Shown: positions 50,024-58,538 of the stretch, piece by piece
How positions within the stretch are numbered: position 1 is the stretch's first letter
How the letters are laid out: every line of letters starts with the position of its first letter
From: an uncultured Collinsella sp.
Lineage (GTDB): Bacteria; Actinomycetota; Coriobacteriia; Coriobacteriales; Coriobacteriaceae
DNA: 64,000 nt
Direction: 5' to 3'
Assembly (NCBI GenBank): GCA_959023295.1
Contig: CAUFBM010000005.1
Span: 65,690-129,689, forward strand
Translations under genes and position numbers: made by a program
The notes under the pieces: generated by a model
What the model saw: the letters and a program-made list of their open reading frames with translations, nothing else
The model's database searches: none
What the model was told of the DNA's origin: nothing

Positions 50024-50899
50024 ATGACGGCTGCTGCGGCTATGGAGCCCACGGAGCTCGAGGAGCTAATGGAGGCGCAAGCCGAGGCTGCGCACGAGCG
50101 CGAAGTCGGGGACGCGACTCGTCCCACGGCGCAGGATCTTGCCGCCTCGTCGACGCGCATCGACGTCGAGGGCCTCGATCTGTTCTATGGCGACCACCAC
50201 GCGCTCAAGGACGTATCCATCAAGATTCGCGACAAGCAGATCACCTCGTTTATCGGTCCTTCGGGCTGCGGCAAGTCGACGCTGCTGCGTTGCTTTAACC
50301 GCATGAACGACGACATCAAGGACTGCCGCATCGAGGGTAAGATCGCGCTCGACGGCCAGGATATCCTGGGCGACTACGACATCTGCCGCCTGCGCCAGCG
50401 CGTGGGCATGGTGTTCCAGCGCCCCAACCCGTTTCCCATGAGCATCTACGACAACGTCGCGTATGGTCCACGCGGCATGGGCGTGCGCGACCGCGCCGTT
50501 CTGGATGAGTTGGTCGAGGACTCTCTTCGTCGCGCTGCGCTATGGGATGAGGTCAAGGACAAACTCAAGGAGTCGGGGCTGGGCCTTTCGGGCGGGCAGC
50601 AGCAGCGTCTGTGCATCGCCCGCGCGCTTGCCGTGCAGCCCGATATTCTGCTGATGGACGAGCCCACGAGCGCTCTCGATCCCGTGTCGACGCTGGTGGT
50701 TGAGCAGCTGGCCTGCGAGCTCAAAGAGACCTGTACGCTCGTGGTCGTTACGCACAATATGCAGCAGGCGGCGCGCATCTCCGACTCGGTCGCGTTTTTC
50801 TTGCTGGGTGAGTTGGTGGAGCACGCACCCACCGCTCAGCTCTTCAAAAATCCCACCGACCCGCGCACGGCGGATTATTTGACGGGACGTTTTGGCTGA
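50024..50899 (+). CDS. pstB: Phosphate ABC transporter ATPase
   Basis: PstB drives high-affinity phosphate uptake by the PstSCAB complex. The 291 residues have an acidic N-terminal extension of about 45 residues. Walker A is GPSGCGKST (78-86), the Q-loop is VFQRPNPFPMSIYDNV (a PstB signature), and LSGGQQQR and LLMDEPTSALDP follow. The tail NPTDPRTADYLTGRFG is typical. pstS, pstC, pstA and phoU are not beside it, so the membrane partners must be encoded elsewhere. It is followed 64 bp later by a PhoB/PhoR-like pair. Confidence 0.92.
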   Translation: MTAAAAMEPTELEELMEAQAEAAHEREVGDATRPTAQDLAASSTRIDVEGLDLFYGDHHALKDVSIKIRDKQITSFIGPSGCGKSTLLRCFNRMNDDIKDCRIEGKIALDGQDILGDYDICRLRQRVGMVFQRPNPFPMSIYDNVAYGPRGMGVRDRAVLDELVEDSLRRAALWDEVKDKLKESGLGLSGGQQQRLCIARALAVQPDILLMDEPTSALDPVSTLVVEQLACELKETCTLVVVTHNMQQAARISDSVAFFLLGELVEHAPTAQLFKNPTDPRTADYLTGRFG

Positions 50900-50963
50900 T
50901 ACCATCTAGTAAAGGTACCTTTAGGGTTAAGATGCGGTCATATCGGCCGCAAAGGGGTTCAAC

Positions 50964-51692
50964 ATGATCTATTACGTCGAGGACGATGACAACATCAGGG
51001 ATTTGACGGTCTACGCGCTGCGCAAGCAGGGAATCGAGGCCGAGGGCTTTTCGTGCGATGGCGAGTTTAAAGCTGCCGTGGCGCGACGGGTGCCCGATGC
51101 TGTGCTGCTCGATATCATGCTGCCCGACACCGATGGCTTGGCGATTATGCGCCGCCTGCGTGCCGATCGCCTGACGGCGACGGTGCCCATCATGATGCTT
51201 ACCGCCAAGGACACCGAACTCGACAAGGTGATGGCGCTCGATGGCGGTGCCGACGATTACCTGACTAAGCCGTTTTCGCTCATGGAGCTTGCGAGCCGTT
51301 GCCGCGCACTGCTGCGTCGCGGCGGCATGGTCAAGCAGGCGAGCGATGTGCTCAGTGTGGGCGACATCGTGCTCTCGCCCAGCCATCGCGAGGTGACCGT
51401 TGCCGGCGAGCTGCTTAAGCTCACCCTGCGCGAGTTCGACCTGCTTGAGTATCTCATGCGCAAGCCCGGCGTGGTCTTTACCCGCGAGTCGTTGCTGCAG
51501 AGCGTGTGGGGCTGGGACTTCGACGGCGGTTCGCGCACCGTTGACGTGCACGTGCAGACGCTTCGCCAAAAACTGGGCGAGCATGCCAGCGCCATCGAGA
51601 CCGTGCGTGGCGTGGGTTATCGCCTGGCCGAGCCTTCTGCCGGTGATGGTGCCGAAGGCGATGACACCGCGGCCACCGCATCGGAGGAGTAA
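50964..51692 (+). CDS. PhoB/RegX3-like response regulator
   Basis: This OmpR-family regulator of 242 residues has the acceptor Asp50 in VLLDIMLPDTDG, Lys in DDYLTKPFS, and a winged-helix domain (REFDLLEYLMRKPGVVFTRE, VRGVGYRL). An acidic/Ala-rich C-terminal tail of about 15 residues ends it. Adjacent to pstB and a PhoR-like kinase gene, it probably governs the phosphate-starvation response. The kinase gene starts 3 bp after its stop. Confidence 0.88.
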   Translation: MIYYVEDDDNIRDLTVYALRKQGIEAEGFSCDGEFKAAVARRVPDAVLLDIMLPDTDGLAIMRRLRADRLTATVPIMMLTAKDTELDKVMALDGGADDYLTKPFSLMELASRCRALLRRGGMVKQASDVLSVGDIVLSPSHREVTVAGELLKLTLREFDLLEYLMRKPGVVFTRESLLQSVWGWDFDGGSRTVDVHVQTLRQKLGEHASAIETVRGVGYRLAEPSAGDGAEGDDTAATASEE

Positions 51693-51695
51693 CCC

Positions 51696-53120
51696 GTGGT
51701 CTTCGCCCCCCAGGGAAAACATACGCTGTCGCACCGCGTTTTTGTGACGATCTTTGTCTGCGCCATGGCGGTTATCGTGGCGTTTACGGTGCTGGGTGCG
51801 TTCTTTGTGCAAAACACTTTGGCGGATGCCACGAGTGCCAATCTGGCGCAGGAAACCGAGCTCATTGCTGCCGCCCTCGACGAGCAGCAGGAGCCCATTC
51901 CGTTCTTGCGAAGCCTCGATCGCGAGGATCTTCGTATCACGCTGATCAATAAGGACGGATCTGTTGCCTACGACAACGAGGCGTCGCCTTCCACACTGCC
52001 CAACCATGGCGATCGCCCCGAGGTCATCGAGGCCTTTGAGAGTGGTTCGGGTTCCGCGGAGCGCGCAAGCTCTACACTCGACGAGATTATGCTGTATCGC
52101 GCCGTCACCCTTGATAACGGCCAGGTTGTTCGCTTGGCGCAGGCCCAGCCTGGTGTTGCGGCGATTTTGCTGTCGATGCTGGCGCCGATGCTGCTTATCG
52201 CAGCAGCGGGTGCAGTGCTCTCGTTTTTTATGGCGCGCCGTGAGTCCCGTGCCATCATCGCGCCGTTGCAAGAGGTGGATTTGGATCACCCGCGTCGTAG
52301 CTATGAGCACGCCTATGCCGAGATGGTCCCCATGCTTGAGCGTATCGAGTCGCAGCGCCAGGAACTCAAGCGCCAAATGGCGGTGCTAGCGGACAACGAC
52401 CGTATGCGCCGCGAGTTCACGGCGAATATCACCCATGAACTCAAGACGCCGCTTACGGCGATTTCGGGCTATGCCGAGCTCATCGCAAACGGCATGGTCG
52501 AGGGCGAGGACGACCTACGCAACTTTGGCGGTCGAATCTATCGCGAGGCGGGCCGTCTAGCAGCGCTGGTAAACGACATCTTGACGTTGTCTAACCTGGA
52601 CGAGGCCGAGCGCGCGACCGAGGGCGAGGCAGTGCCTATTGGTTCCACGGAACCCATTGAGCTCTCGCGCGCTATTACGACGGTGGAGCAGCGCCTTGAG
52701 CAGGTCGCCCGACAGTCGGACGTGACCATCGTGCGCAAGACGAAGCCCGTTGTGGTCGAAGGTGTGCCACGCCTGATCGACGAGCTGATTTATAACCTGG
52801 CCAGTAACGCTATTCGCTATAACCAGCCCGGTGGCACGGTTACGCTTCGATGTGGGACCAATGATGAGGGCCATCCGTACCTGACGGTTGCCGATACAGG
52901 TATCGGCATCGCGCCCGAGGAGCAGGGCAAGGTGTTCGAGCGCTTCTATCGCGTGGACAAGAGCCGCTCCAAGGCACGTGGCGGAACAGGCTTGGGTCTG
53001 GCCATCGTTAAGCATGCCGCCGTGTATCACCATGCTTCGCTCGACCTATCGAGCGAGCTGGGTGTGGGGACTACCATCACGGTGACGTTTCCCGTACAGC
53101 AGGACGAATCATTTGCGTAG
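51696..53120 (+). CDS. PhoR-like sensor histidine kinase
   Basis: This 474-residue kinase has transmembrane helices at about 14-38 and 154-178 enclosing an extracellular domain of about 115 residues. A short linker, H-box FTANITHELKTPLTAISGY (His247), N-box LIYNLASNAIRYN and G-boxes DTGIGIAPEEQ and GTGLGLAIVKHA follow. The order matches PhoR/WalK kinases without a PAS domain. GTG 51696 is chosen for its position right after the regulator gene. Confidence 0.88.
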   Translation: MVFAPQGKHTLSHRVFVTIFVCAMAVIVAFTVLGAFFVQNTLADATSANLAQETELIAAALDEQQEPIPFLRSLDREDLRITLINKDGSVAYDNEASPSTLPNHGDRPEVIEAFESGSGSAERASSTLDEIMLYRAVTLDNGQVVRLAQAQPGVAAILLSMLAPMLLIAAAGAVLSFFMARRESRAIIAPLQEVDLDHPRRSYEHAYAEMVPMLERIESQRQELKRQMAVLADNDRMRREFTANITHELKTPLTAISGYAELIANGMVEGEDDLRNFGGRIYREAGRLAALVNDILTLSNLDEAERATEGEAVPIGSTEPIELSRAITTVEQRLEQVARQSDVTIVRKTKPVVVEGVPRLIDELIYNLASNAIRYNQPGGTVTLRCGTNDEGHPYLTVADTGIGIAPEEQGKVFERFYRVDKSRSKARGGTGLGLAIVKHAAVYHHASLDLSSELGVGTTITVTFPVQQDESFA

Positions 53121-53144
53121 CAATGCAGCAAACGTGTTGTTTTG

Positions 53145-53180
53145 ACGCCGCACCGGGGTTGCCGATGCGGCGTTATTATT
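53145..53180 (+). terminator. Terminator after the PhoR-like kinase gene
   Basis: ACGCCGCA (53145-53152) and TGCGGCGT (53166-53173) form a perfect 8-bp stem followed by TATTATT. Confidence 0.6.
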
Positions 53181-53296
53181 GCGCAACATTGCCGTATGTG
53201 CTGTATCTTATGTATAGAGTTCGGACTTGGCAGAAAGATGCGATATGATACGAGCAGTTTTGTCGATATGAACTAGGGAAATGAAAGGCAAGCTGC

Positions 53297-53953
53297 ATGA
53301 CCCTTCTCGAACTGTTCCAGCTGCTTAAAAAGCACCTCAAGCTGGTCATCACCCTTCCGGTGGTCTGCGCGATCGCCATGGGCATCGTGTCCTTCGTTGC
53401 GATGGACAACACCTACACCGCGACGACGAGCATGTACATTCTCGCCAAGACCGACGATAGCGGTCAGATGAGCTACAACGATCTCTCGGCGAGCCAGATG
53501 CTTTCCAACGATATCGCCACGCTGCTGGATAGCGATAGCGTTAAGAGCGGTGCAGCCAATGAACTGGGCCTCACCGATCTGGATGACTACAAGGTGTCTG
53601 TTTCCTCCGAGACCACCACGCGTGTCATTACGCTTTCGGTTACCGGCACCGATGCCAAGGAGACGGCTAAGGTCGCAAAGGCCATGGCCAGCTCGGTGAG
53701 TACGGTCGCTCAGAACGTCGGCGCTGCCCAGAGCATCAACGTTATCGACGAGGCTAAGACCCCCGAAGCCCCCAGCGGCCCCAAGCGCACGCTGTATATT
53801 GCCGTCGCGTTCCTCGCCGGTATCTTTATCGCAGTTGCCTATGTCGTTTTGGCAGACATGCTCAATACCCGCATCCGCGGTGCCGAAGAGGCAGAAGAGC
53901 TCCTGGGCATTCCCGTTGTTGGCCGAATTCCGGCTATGAAAGGTGGTAAATAG
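53297..53953 (+). CDS. Wzz/CapA-type polysaccharide co-polymerase
   Basis: This 218-residue membrane protein of the chain-length determinant family has transmembrane helices at about 18-36 and 163-185 with an extracytoplasmic domain between them. The C-terminal cytoplasmic tail ends EEAEELLGIPVVGRIPAMKG, the part that normally activates the partner tyrosine kinase. The kinase gene follows 2 bp after its stop, the usual Gram-positive split arrangement. Confidence 0.87.
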   Translation: MTLLELFQLLKKHLKLVITLPVVCAIAMGIVSFVAMDNTYTATTSMYILAKTDDSGQMSYNDLSASQMLSNDIATLLDSDSVKSGAANELGLTDLDDYKVSVSSETTTRVITLSVTGTDAKETAKVAKAMASSVSTVAQNVGAAQSINVIDEAKTPEAPSGPKRTLYIAVAFLAGIFIAVAYVVLADMLNTRIRGAEEAEELLGIPVVGRIPAMKGGK

Positions 53954-53955
53954 GC

Positions 53956-54693
53956 ATGGCTAAGGCAAAGAACACCGATAAGCTCGTTGTACAGAATGCC
54001 GCCAAGACCCTTCTGGCCAACATCCGCTTTGCGAGCGTGGACGACCCCATTCGCACCATTACCGTCACGTCCTCGATTCCCAACGAGGGCAAGTCTACGG
54101 TTTCCATTAACCTTGCTCAGGCAATCGCCACGAGCGGCAAGTCCGTGCTCCTGGTCGAGGCCGATATGCGCCGCAGGTCCCTTTCCGATATGCTCGGCGT
54201 TCGTTCGCGCGGCGGACTCTATGCGGTCCTTTCCGAGCAGATCTCCATTGACCAGGCAATTGTCGAGACGGGTCAGAAGAACTTCTACTTCCTCGATGCC
54301 GAGCCGCACATTCCCAATCCTGCCGACATCATCGTCTCCCATCGCTTTTCCAAGTTGGTCAAGGCACTGTCTGCTAAGTTCCAGTACGTCATCTTCGATG
54401 CTCCTCCGGTCGGCACCTTCATCGATGCTGCCGAGATTGCCAGCCTGACCGACGGCACGCTGTTCGTGGTGCGCGAGGACTTTACCAAGCGCGAAGAGGC
54501 GCTCAACGCTATCGCCCAGCTTAAGAAGTCCGAGAAGGTCAAGCTCATCGGTACCGTCATGAATTACTGTGAGACCGAGACCAGCGAGTACTACTATTCT
54601 TACTACACCAAGGACGGTAAGAAGGTTAAGAAGGGCTCCGACGGTCAGGGCGCTTCCAAAAAGGGCATCTTCACCAACCGGGCAAACGTTTAG
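53956..54693 (+). CDS. Bacterial tyrosine kinase (CpsD/CapB family)
   Basis: This BY-kinase has 245 residues. Walker A is SSIPNEGKSTVS (39-50), Walker A' VLLVEADMRRRS (about 70-81) and Walker B YVIFDAPPVGTFID. A C-terminal tyrosine cluster (SEYYYSYYTKDG, about 208-219) is the usual autophosphorylation site. It works with the upstream membrane activator and the downstream phosphatase to control polysaccharide polymerisation. Confidence 0.92.
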   Translation: MAKAKNTDKLVVQNAAKTLLANIRFASVDDPIRTITVTSSIPNEGKSTVSINLAQAIATSGKSVLLVEADMRRRSLSDMLGVRSRGGLYAVLSEQISIDQAIVETGQKNFYFLDAEPHIPNPADIIVSHRFSKLVKALSAKFQYVIFDAPPVGTFIDAAEIASLTDGTLFVVREDFTKREEALNAIAQLKKSEKVKLIGTVMNYCETETSEYYYSYYTKDGKKVKKGSDGQGASKKGIFTNRANV

Positions 54694-54710
54694 TTGATTA
54701 GGGCCGACCT

Positions 54711-55361
54711 ATGCGTGACATTCATTGCCATATCTTGCCGGGTGTAGACGACGGCGCCGCCGATCTCGATGAGAGCTTGGCGATGCTCGAGGCTGCCAAG
54801 CGGGCCGGTGTAACCAGAATCGTTTGCACTCCTCACTGCCGTGATCCCTATTTTGATTACGACAAGATGTGGGATGCCTTTGAGCTGCTGCGCGATAACG
54901 CTGACGGTTTTCCGCTCCAGATGGGCTTCGAGGTCAACCATCGAAAGCTCGTTGAACTTGGTATCGATGCCGCGGAGCACTTGCATTTCGATGGGACCAA
55001 CGAGTTCCTGCTCGAGCTTTCGACGCATGCCGATGCGTATGCGTTTAGAGAATACGAGAACACGATTTACGATTTGCAGTGCCGTGGCTACCAGGTGATC
55101 ATCGCTCATCCTGAGCGCTATCGTGCGGTTCAAAAGGATGTAAGCGTGGCGGAGCGCCTGGTCGATATGGGCTGCAAGCTGCAGGCTTCGGCGGACTTTA
55201 TTGCCGGCGGTCGCTTTGGTCGCGAGAAAAAGCCGGCACAGCGCCTGTTCGATCAGAACCTGTACAGCTTCATCGCGAGCGATGCCCATAATGTGGGTCA
55301 TTACGACTGCCTGGCGAAGGCTCGCGCGAAGTTTAGCGTGCGCGGAGCTCATTTTCGCTAA
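54711..55361 (+). CDS. PHP-type tyrosine phosphatase (CpsB/YwqE family)
   Basis: This 216-residue PHP-domain phosphatase has metal ligands in DIHCHILPGVDDGA (His5, His7), VCTPHCRD, FEVNHRK, IAHPERY and ASDAHN. It dephosphorylates the tyrosine cluster of the kinase upstream. It completes the co-polymerase/kinase/phosphatase trio, but no glycosyltransferase genes follow. Confidence 0.92.
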   Translation: MRDIHCHILPGVDDGAADLDESLAMLEAAKRAGVTRIVCTPHCRDPYFDYDKMWDAFELLRDNADGFPLQMGFEVNHRKLVELGIDAAEHLHFDGTNEFLLELSTHADAYAFREYENTIYDLQCRGYQVIIAHPERYRAVQKDVSVAERLVDMGCKLQASADFIAGGRFGREKKPAQRLFDQNLYSFIASDAHNVGHYDCLAKARAKFSVRGAHFR

Positions 55362-55400
55362 AATCTGTCCCTAACGTTCGCGTTGAATGAAAGGGCAGCC

Positions 55401-55901
55401 ATGGATATCCAACTTAAGACGGGATGCTTTGATGACGCGGCGTTGGTGCGCCGCGTCGTTTTTATGGACGAGCAGGGCTACGAGAATGAGTTCGACGCTA
55501 TCGACGAGGATCCGAACTGCATCCATGTGACGCTCTATGTAGACGGTGAGCTTGCCGGTTGCTCGCGCGTGTTTCCCGAAGAGCTTGAGCGCGCGGCTGA
55601 CGCAGAGGCTCCGGTGTCGCCGGCGTGCGATTTGGACGAAGACGTCGCGGCGGGGGAGACCTATATTATGGGGCGCGTGGCTGTACTGCCGAGCATGCGC
55701 CGTCGCGGTCTGGCGAGCAAGATTGTCGAGGCCAGCGATACGTGTGCGCGTGATGCCGGCGCCAAGCTCATTAAGCTGCACGCGCAGGAATACGTGCTGC
55801 CACTCTATGCCAAGGCAGGTTACACGCAAATTGCCCCGGTAGACTACGAAGACGAGGGACAGCCCCATGTCTGGATGGCCAAGCGCGTTGATGGCAGATA
55901 G
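55401..55901 (+). CDS. GNAT family N-acetyltransferase
   Basis: This acetyltransferase has 166 residues. The acetyl-CoA site is VAVLPSMRRRGLASKIV (about 92-108, R-x-x-G-x-A), and LHAQEYVLPLYAKAGYTQ gives the C-terminal strand-helix. It resembles ElaA-like GNATs. The substrate is unknown. ATG 55401 follows AAAGGG; an upstream TTG in frame is possible. Confidence 0.85.
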   Translation: MDIQLKTGCFDDAALVRRVVFMDEQGYENEFDAIDEDPNCIHVTLYVDGELAGCSRVFPEELERAADAEAPVSPACDLDEDVAAGETYIMGRVAVLPSMRRRGLASKIVEASDTCARDAGAKLIKLHAQEYVLPLYAKAGYTQIAPVDYEDEGQPHVWMAKRVDGR

Positions 55902-56010
55902 GGACGTTCCTTTTCTGCCGGCAGTTGGGGCACTCCTTGGCAATTGGCGCATCAGAGCGCTCTGACATACAGTTTTTCGATTCCGTATGTATATATGCGC
56001 GCTAATGGGT

Positions 56011-56073
56011 TATAAAATCTAAGTCTGAACATAGCAGGTCTGCGATGCGGCTCGGGCAACCGGGCCGTTTTTG
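56011..56073 (+). promoter_or_regulatory. htpG promoter and leader hairpin with T-run
   Basis: TATAAA (56011-56016) is a -10 candidate. About 30 bp further a perfect 8-bp stem (56048-56055 with 56060-56067, loop GCAA) is followed by TTTTT (56068-56072), an intrinsic terminator inside the leader, 30 bp before the ATG. No CIRCE or HAIR sequence is seen. Confidence 0.55.
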
Positions 56074-56102
56074 CGGACGGGGGTAGCGCGAAAGGACTGC
56101 AC

Positions 56103-58127
56103 ATGCGTCAATTTAAGACCGAGAGCAAAAAACTGCTCGACCTTATGATCAACTCCATCTACACCAATAAGGAAATCTTCCTGCGCGAGCTTATCTCTAA
56201 CGCGAGCGACGCCGTCGACAAGCTCAACTTTAAGAGCCTGCAGGACCCGAGTGTCAAGCTCGATCAGGGCGACCTGGCTATTCGCGTCTCCTTTGATAAA
56301 GACGCCCGCACCATTACCATCTCGGATAACGGCATTGGCATGACCGCCGAGGAGCTCGAGCGCAACCTGGGCACCATCGCCCATTCCGGCTCCGAGGAGT
56401 TTAAGACCGAGAACGCCGAGCAGCAGGGCTCCGATGTGAACATTATCGGTCAGTTTGGCGTGGGCTTCTACTCGGCCTTTATGGTCGCCAGCCATGTGAA
56501 GGTCGTGAGCCGCGCCTATGGCGAGGATACCGCCCACGTTTGGGAGTCCGACGGTCTTGAGGGTTACACCATCGAGGATGGCGAGCGTGCCGAGCACGGT
56601 ACCGATGTCATTCTGACGCTGCGTGAGAACGAGAAGCTCGACGCCGACGGCGAGGCCGAGACCTACGATCGCTTCCTGACCGAGTGGGGCCTCAAGAGCC
56701 TGATTCAGCAGTACAGCAACTATGTGCGCTACCCGATTCAGATGATGGTGAGCAAGAGCCGCCAGAAACCCAAGCCCGAGGACGCCGGCGACGATTACAA
56801 GCCCGAGTACGAGGACTACCAGGAGCTCGAGACCATCAACTCCATGACGCCAATCTGGAAGAAGCGCAGCTCCGACGTTGAACAGAAGGATTACAACGAG
56901 TTCTACAAGTCCACGTTCCACGACTTTGACGATCCGGCGCGCACCATCAGCTTCCATGCTGAGGGCACGCTCGAGTATGACGCCCTGCTGTTTGTGCCGG
57001 GCCGCGCGCCGTTCGATCTGTACAGTAAGGACTACGAGAAGGGCCTGGCGCTCTACAGCTCCAACGTGCTGATCATGGAGAAGTGCGACGACCTGCTGCC
57101 CGACTACTACAACTTTGTGCGCGGCGTCGTGGATTCCGCCGACGTGACGCTCAATATTTCGCGTGAGACGCTGCAGCAGAACCGTCAGCTCAAGGCCATC
57201 GCCAAGCGTGTGGAAAAGAAGATCACTGCCGACCTTGAGGATATGCGTGACAACGACCGCGAGGCCTACGAGAAGTTCTTTGAGAACTTTGGCCGCGGTC
57301 TTAAGTACGGCATCTACTCGAGCTATGGCATGAAGGCCGATGAGCTCGCCGACCTGCTGCTGTTCTGGTCTGCCAAGGAGCAGAAGATGATTACCCTGGC
57401 CGAGTATGCCAAGGGCATGCCCGAGGATCAGAAGGCCATTTACTACGCGGCCGGCGACTCGCGTGAGCGCTTGGCCAAGATGCCCGTGGTAAAGGGCGTG
57501 CTCGACCGCGGCTATGACGTGCTGCTGCTGACGCAGGATGTGGATGAGTTCACGTTCCAGGCCATGCGTGAGTACGTTGCCGCCGATATGCCCAAGATCT
57601 ACGAGGACGATGCTGCCCGCGAGGCTGCCGAGAAGGCCGTTGCCGACGGTGCTGAGCCCGAGGTCGAGGATCGTCACTTGGAGCTCAAGAACGTCGCGAC
57701 CGGTGATCTTGACCTGGCGACCGAGGACGAGAAGAAGGAGGCCGAGGACGCCACCAAGGAGAACGAGGACCTCTTTAGCGCCATGAAGGAGGCGCTCGAC
57801 GACAAGGTCGAGAAGGTCGCCGTCTCTGCGCGCCTGACCGATGCTCCCGCGTGCATCACCACCGAGGGCCCGCTTTCGCTCGAGATGGAGAAGGTGCTCC
57901 AGAAGGGTCCCGAGGGCGCGCCCGACGGTATGCCCAAGAGCCAGCGCGTGCTCGAGCTCAACGCCAAGCACCCGGTCTTTGCCAAGCTCGTCGCTGCCCA
58001 GAAGGCGGGCGACACCGACAAGATCAAGCAGTACTCCGGCCTGCTCTACGACCAGGCCCTGCTGGTCGAGGGCATTCTGCCCGAGGACCCCGTGGCCTTC
58101 GCGGCAGCTGTCTGCAACTTGATGTAG
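56103..58127 (+). CDS. htpG: Hsp90 chaperone HtpG
   Basis: HtpG is the bacterial Hsp90 dimer. The 674 residues show the N-terminal ATPase domain with RELISNASDAVDK (28-40), DNGIGMT (75-81) and GQFGVGFYSAFMV, then the middle domain with LNISRETLQQNRQL. The C-terminal dimerisation domain ends PEDPVAFAAAVCNLM. An acidic, Lys/Glu-rich insert (about 515-570) lies between middle and C-terminal domains and is longer than in E. coli HtpG. The gene stands alone. Confidence 0.96.
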   Translation: MRQFKTESKKLLDLMINSIYTNKEIFLRELISNASDAVDKLNFKSLQDPSVKLDQGDLAIRVSFDKDARTITISDNGIGMTAEELERNLGTIAHSGSEEFKTENAEQQGSDVNIIGQFGVGFYSAFMVASHVKVVSRAYGEDTAHVWESDGLEGYTIEDGERAEHGTDVILTLRENEKLDADGEAETYDRFLTEWGLKSLIQQYSNYVRYPIQMMVSKSRQKPKPEDAGDDYKPEYEDYQELETINSMTPIWKKRSSDVEQKDYNEFYKSTFHDFDDPARTISFHAEGTLEYDALLFVPGRAPFDLYSKDYEKGLALYSSNVLIMEKCDDLLPDYYNFVRGVVDSADVTLNISRETLQQNRQLKAIAKRVEKKITADLEDMRDNDREAYEKFFENFGRGLKYGIYSSYGMKADELADLLLFWSAKEQKMITLAEYAKGMPEDQKAIYYAAGDSRERLAKMPVVKGVLDRGYDVLLLTQDVDEFTFQAMREYVAADMPKIYEDDAAREAAEKAVADGAEPEVEDRHLELKNVATGDLDLATEDEKKEAEDATKENEDLFSAMKEALDDKVEKVAVSARLTDAPACITTEGPLSLEMEKVLQKGPEGAPDGMPKSQRVLELNAKHPVFAKLVAAQKAGDTDKIKQYSGLLYDQALLVEGILPEDPVAFAAAVCNLM

Positions 58128-58149
58128 TTCGGTGGTTACGCCTTTGGTT

Positions 58150-58320
58150 CCGCCGTTCTAACGAACGGCGGACCGATCGACGCTGCAAACCCGCCAGAGC
58201 GGCAATCTGCCTTTCAGCTTCAGCGGCATGACCAGAAGGTCAATGCCGCTTCGCTTCAAGGCACCTTGCTCGCTCTGGCGGGTTTTCGCTGTCGCTGCCA
58301 AAACATCAGCGCTTCCGTTG
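58150..58320 (+). repeat. Structured intergenic element, copy B
   Basis: This has the same architecture as copy A: first hairpin CCGCCGTTC/GAACGGCGG (loop TAAC), conserved TCGACGCTGCAAAC, an outer stem with CCGCCAGAGCGGCAA and TTGCTCGCTCTGGCGG, and the inner hairpin CGGCAT/ATGCCG around GACCAGAAGGTC. It starts about 20 bp after the htpG stop. The remaining gap 58321-58538 is AT-richer and shows no gene. Confidence 0.75.
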
Positions 58321-58538
58321 CTGTAGTCATTGGGGACGTTCTTAAATGACTAGTCGAACTGCTAATTTGTGCGGGTTGTGGTTTTGTGACCTGCTGAAAT
58401 TAAAGATACTGTACAACTGTACGCTAACTCATCTTCGTAGTATATTGCTACCCGCAAAACTCAATACCATTGTGCTCTGAGACGCTAAAGCGCCTACGTA
58501 CAATGGTTGTCGATAGTACGATTTGATTCAACGACAGG

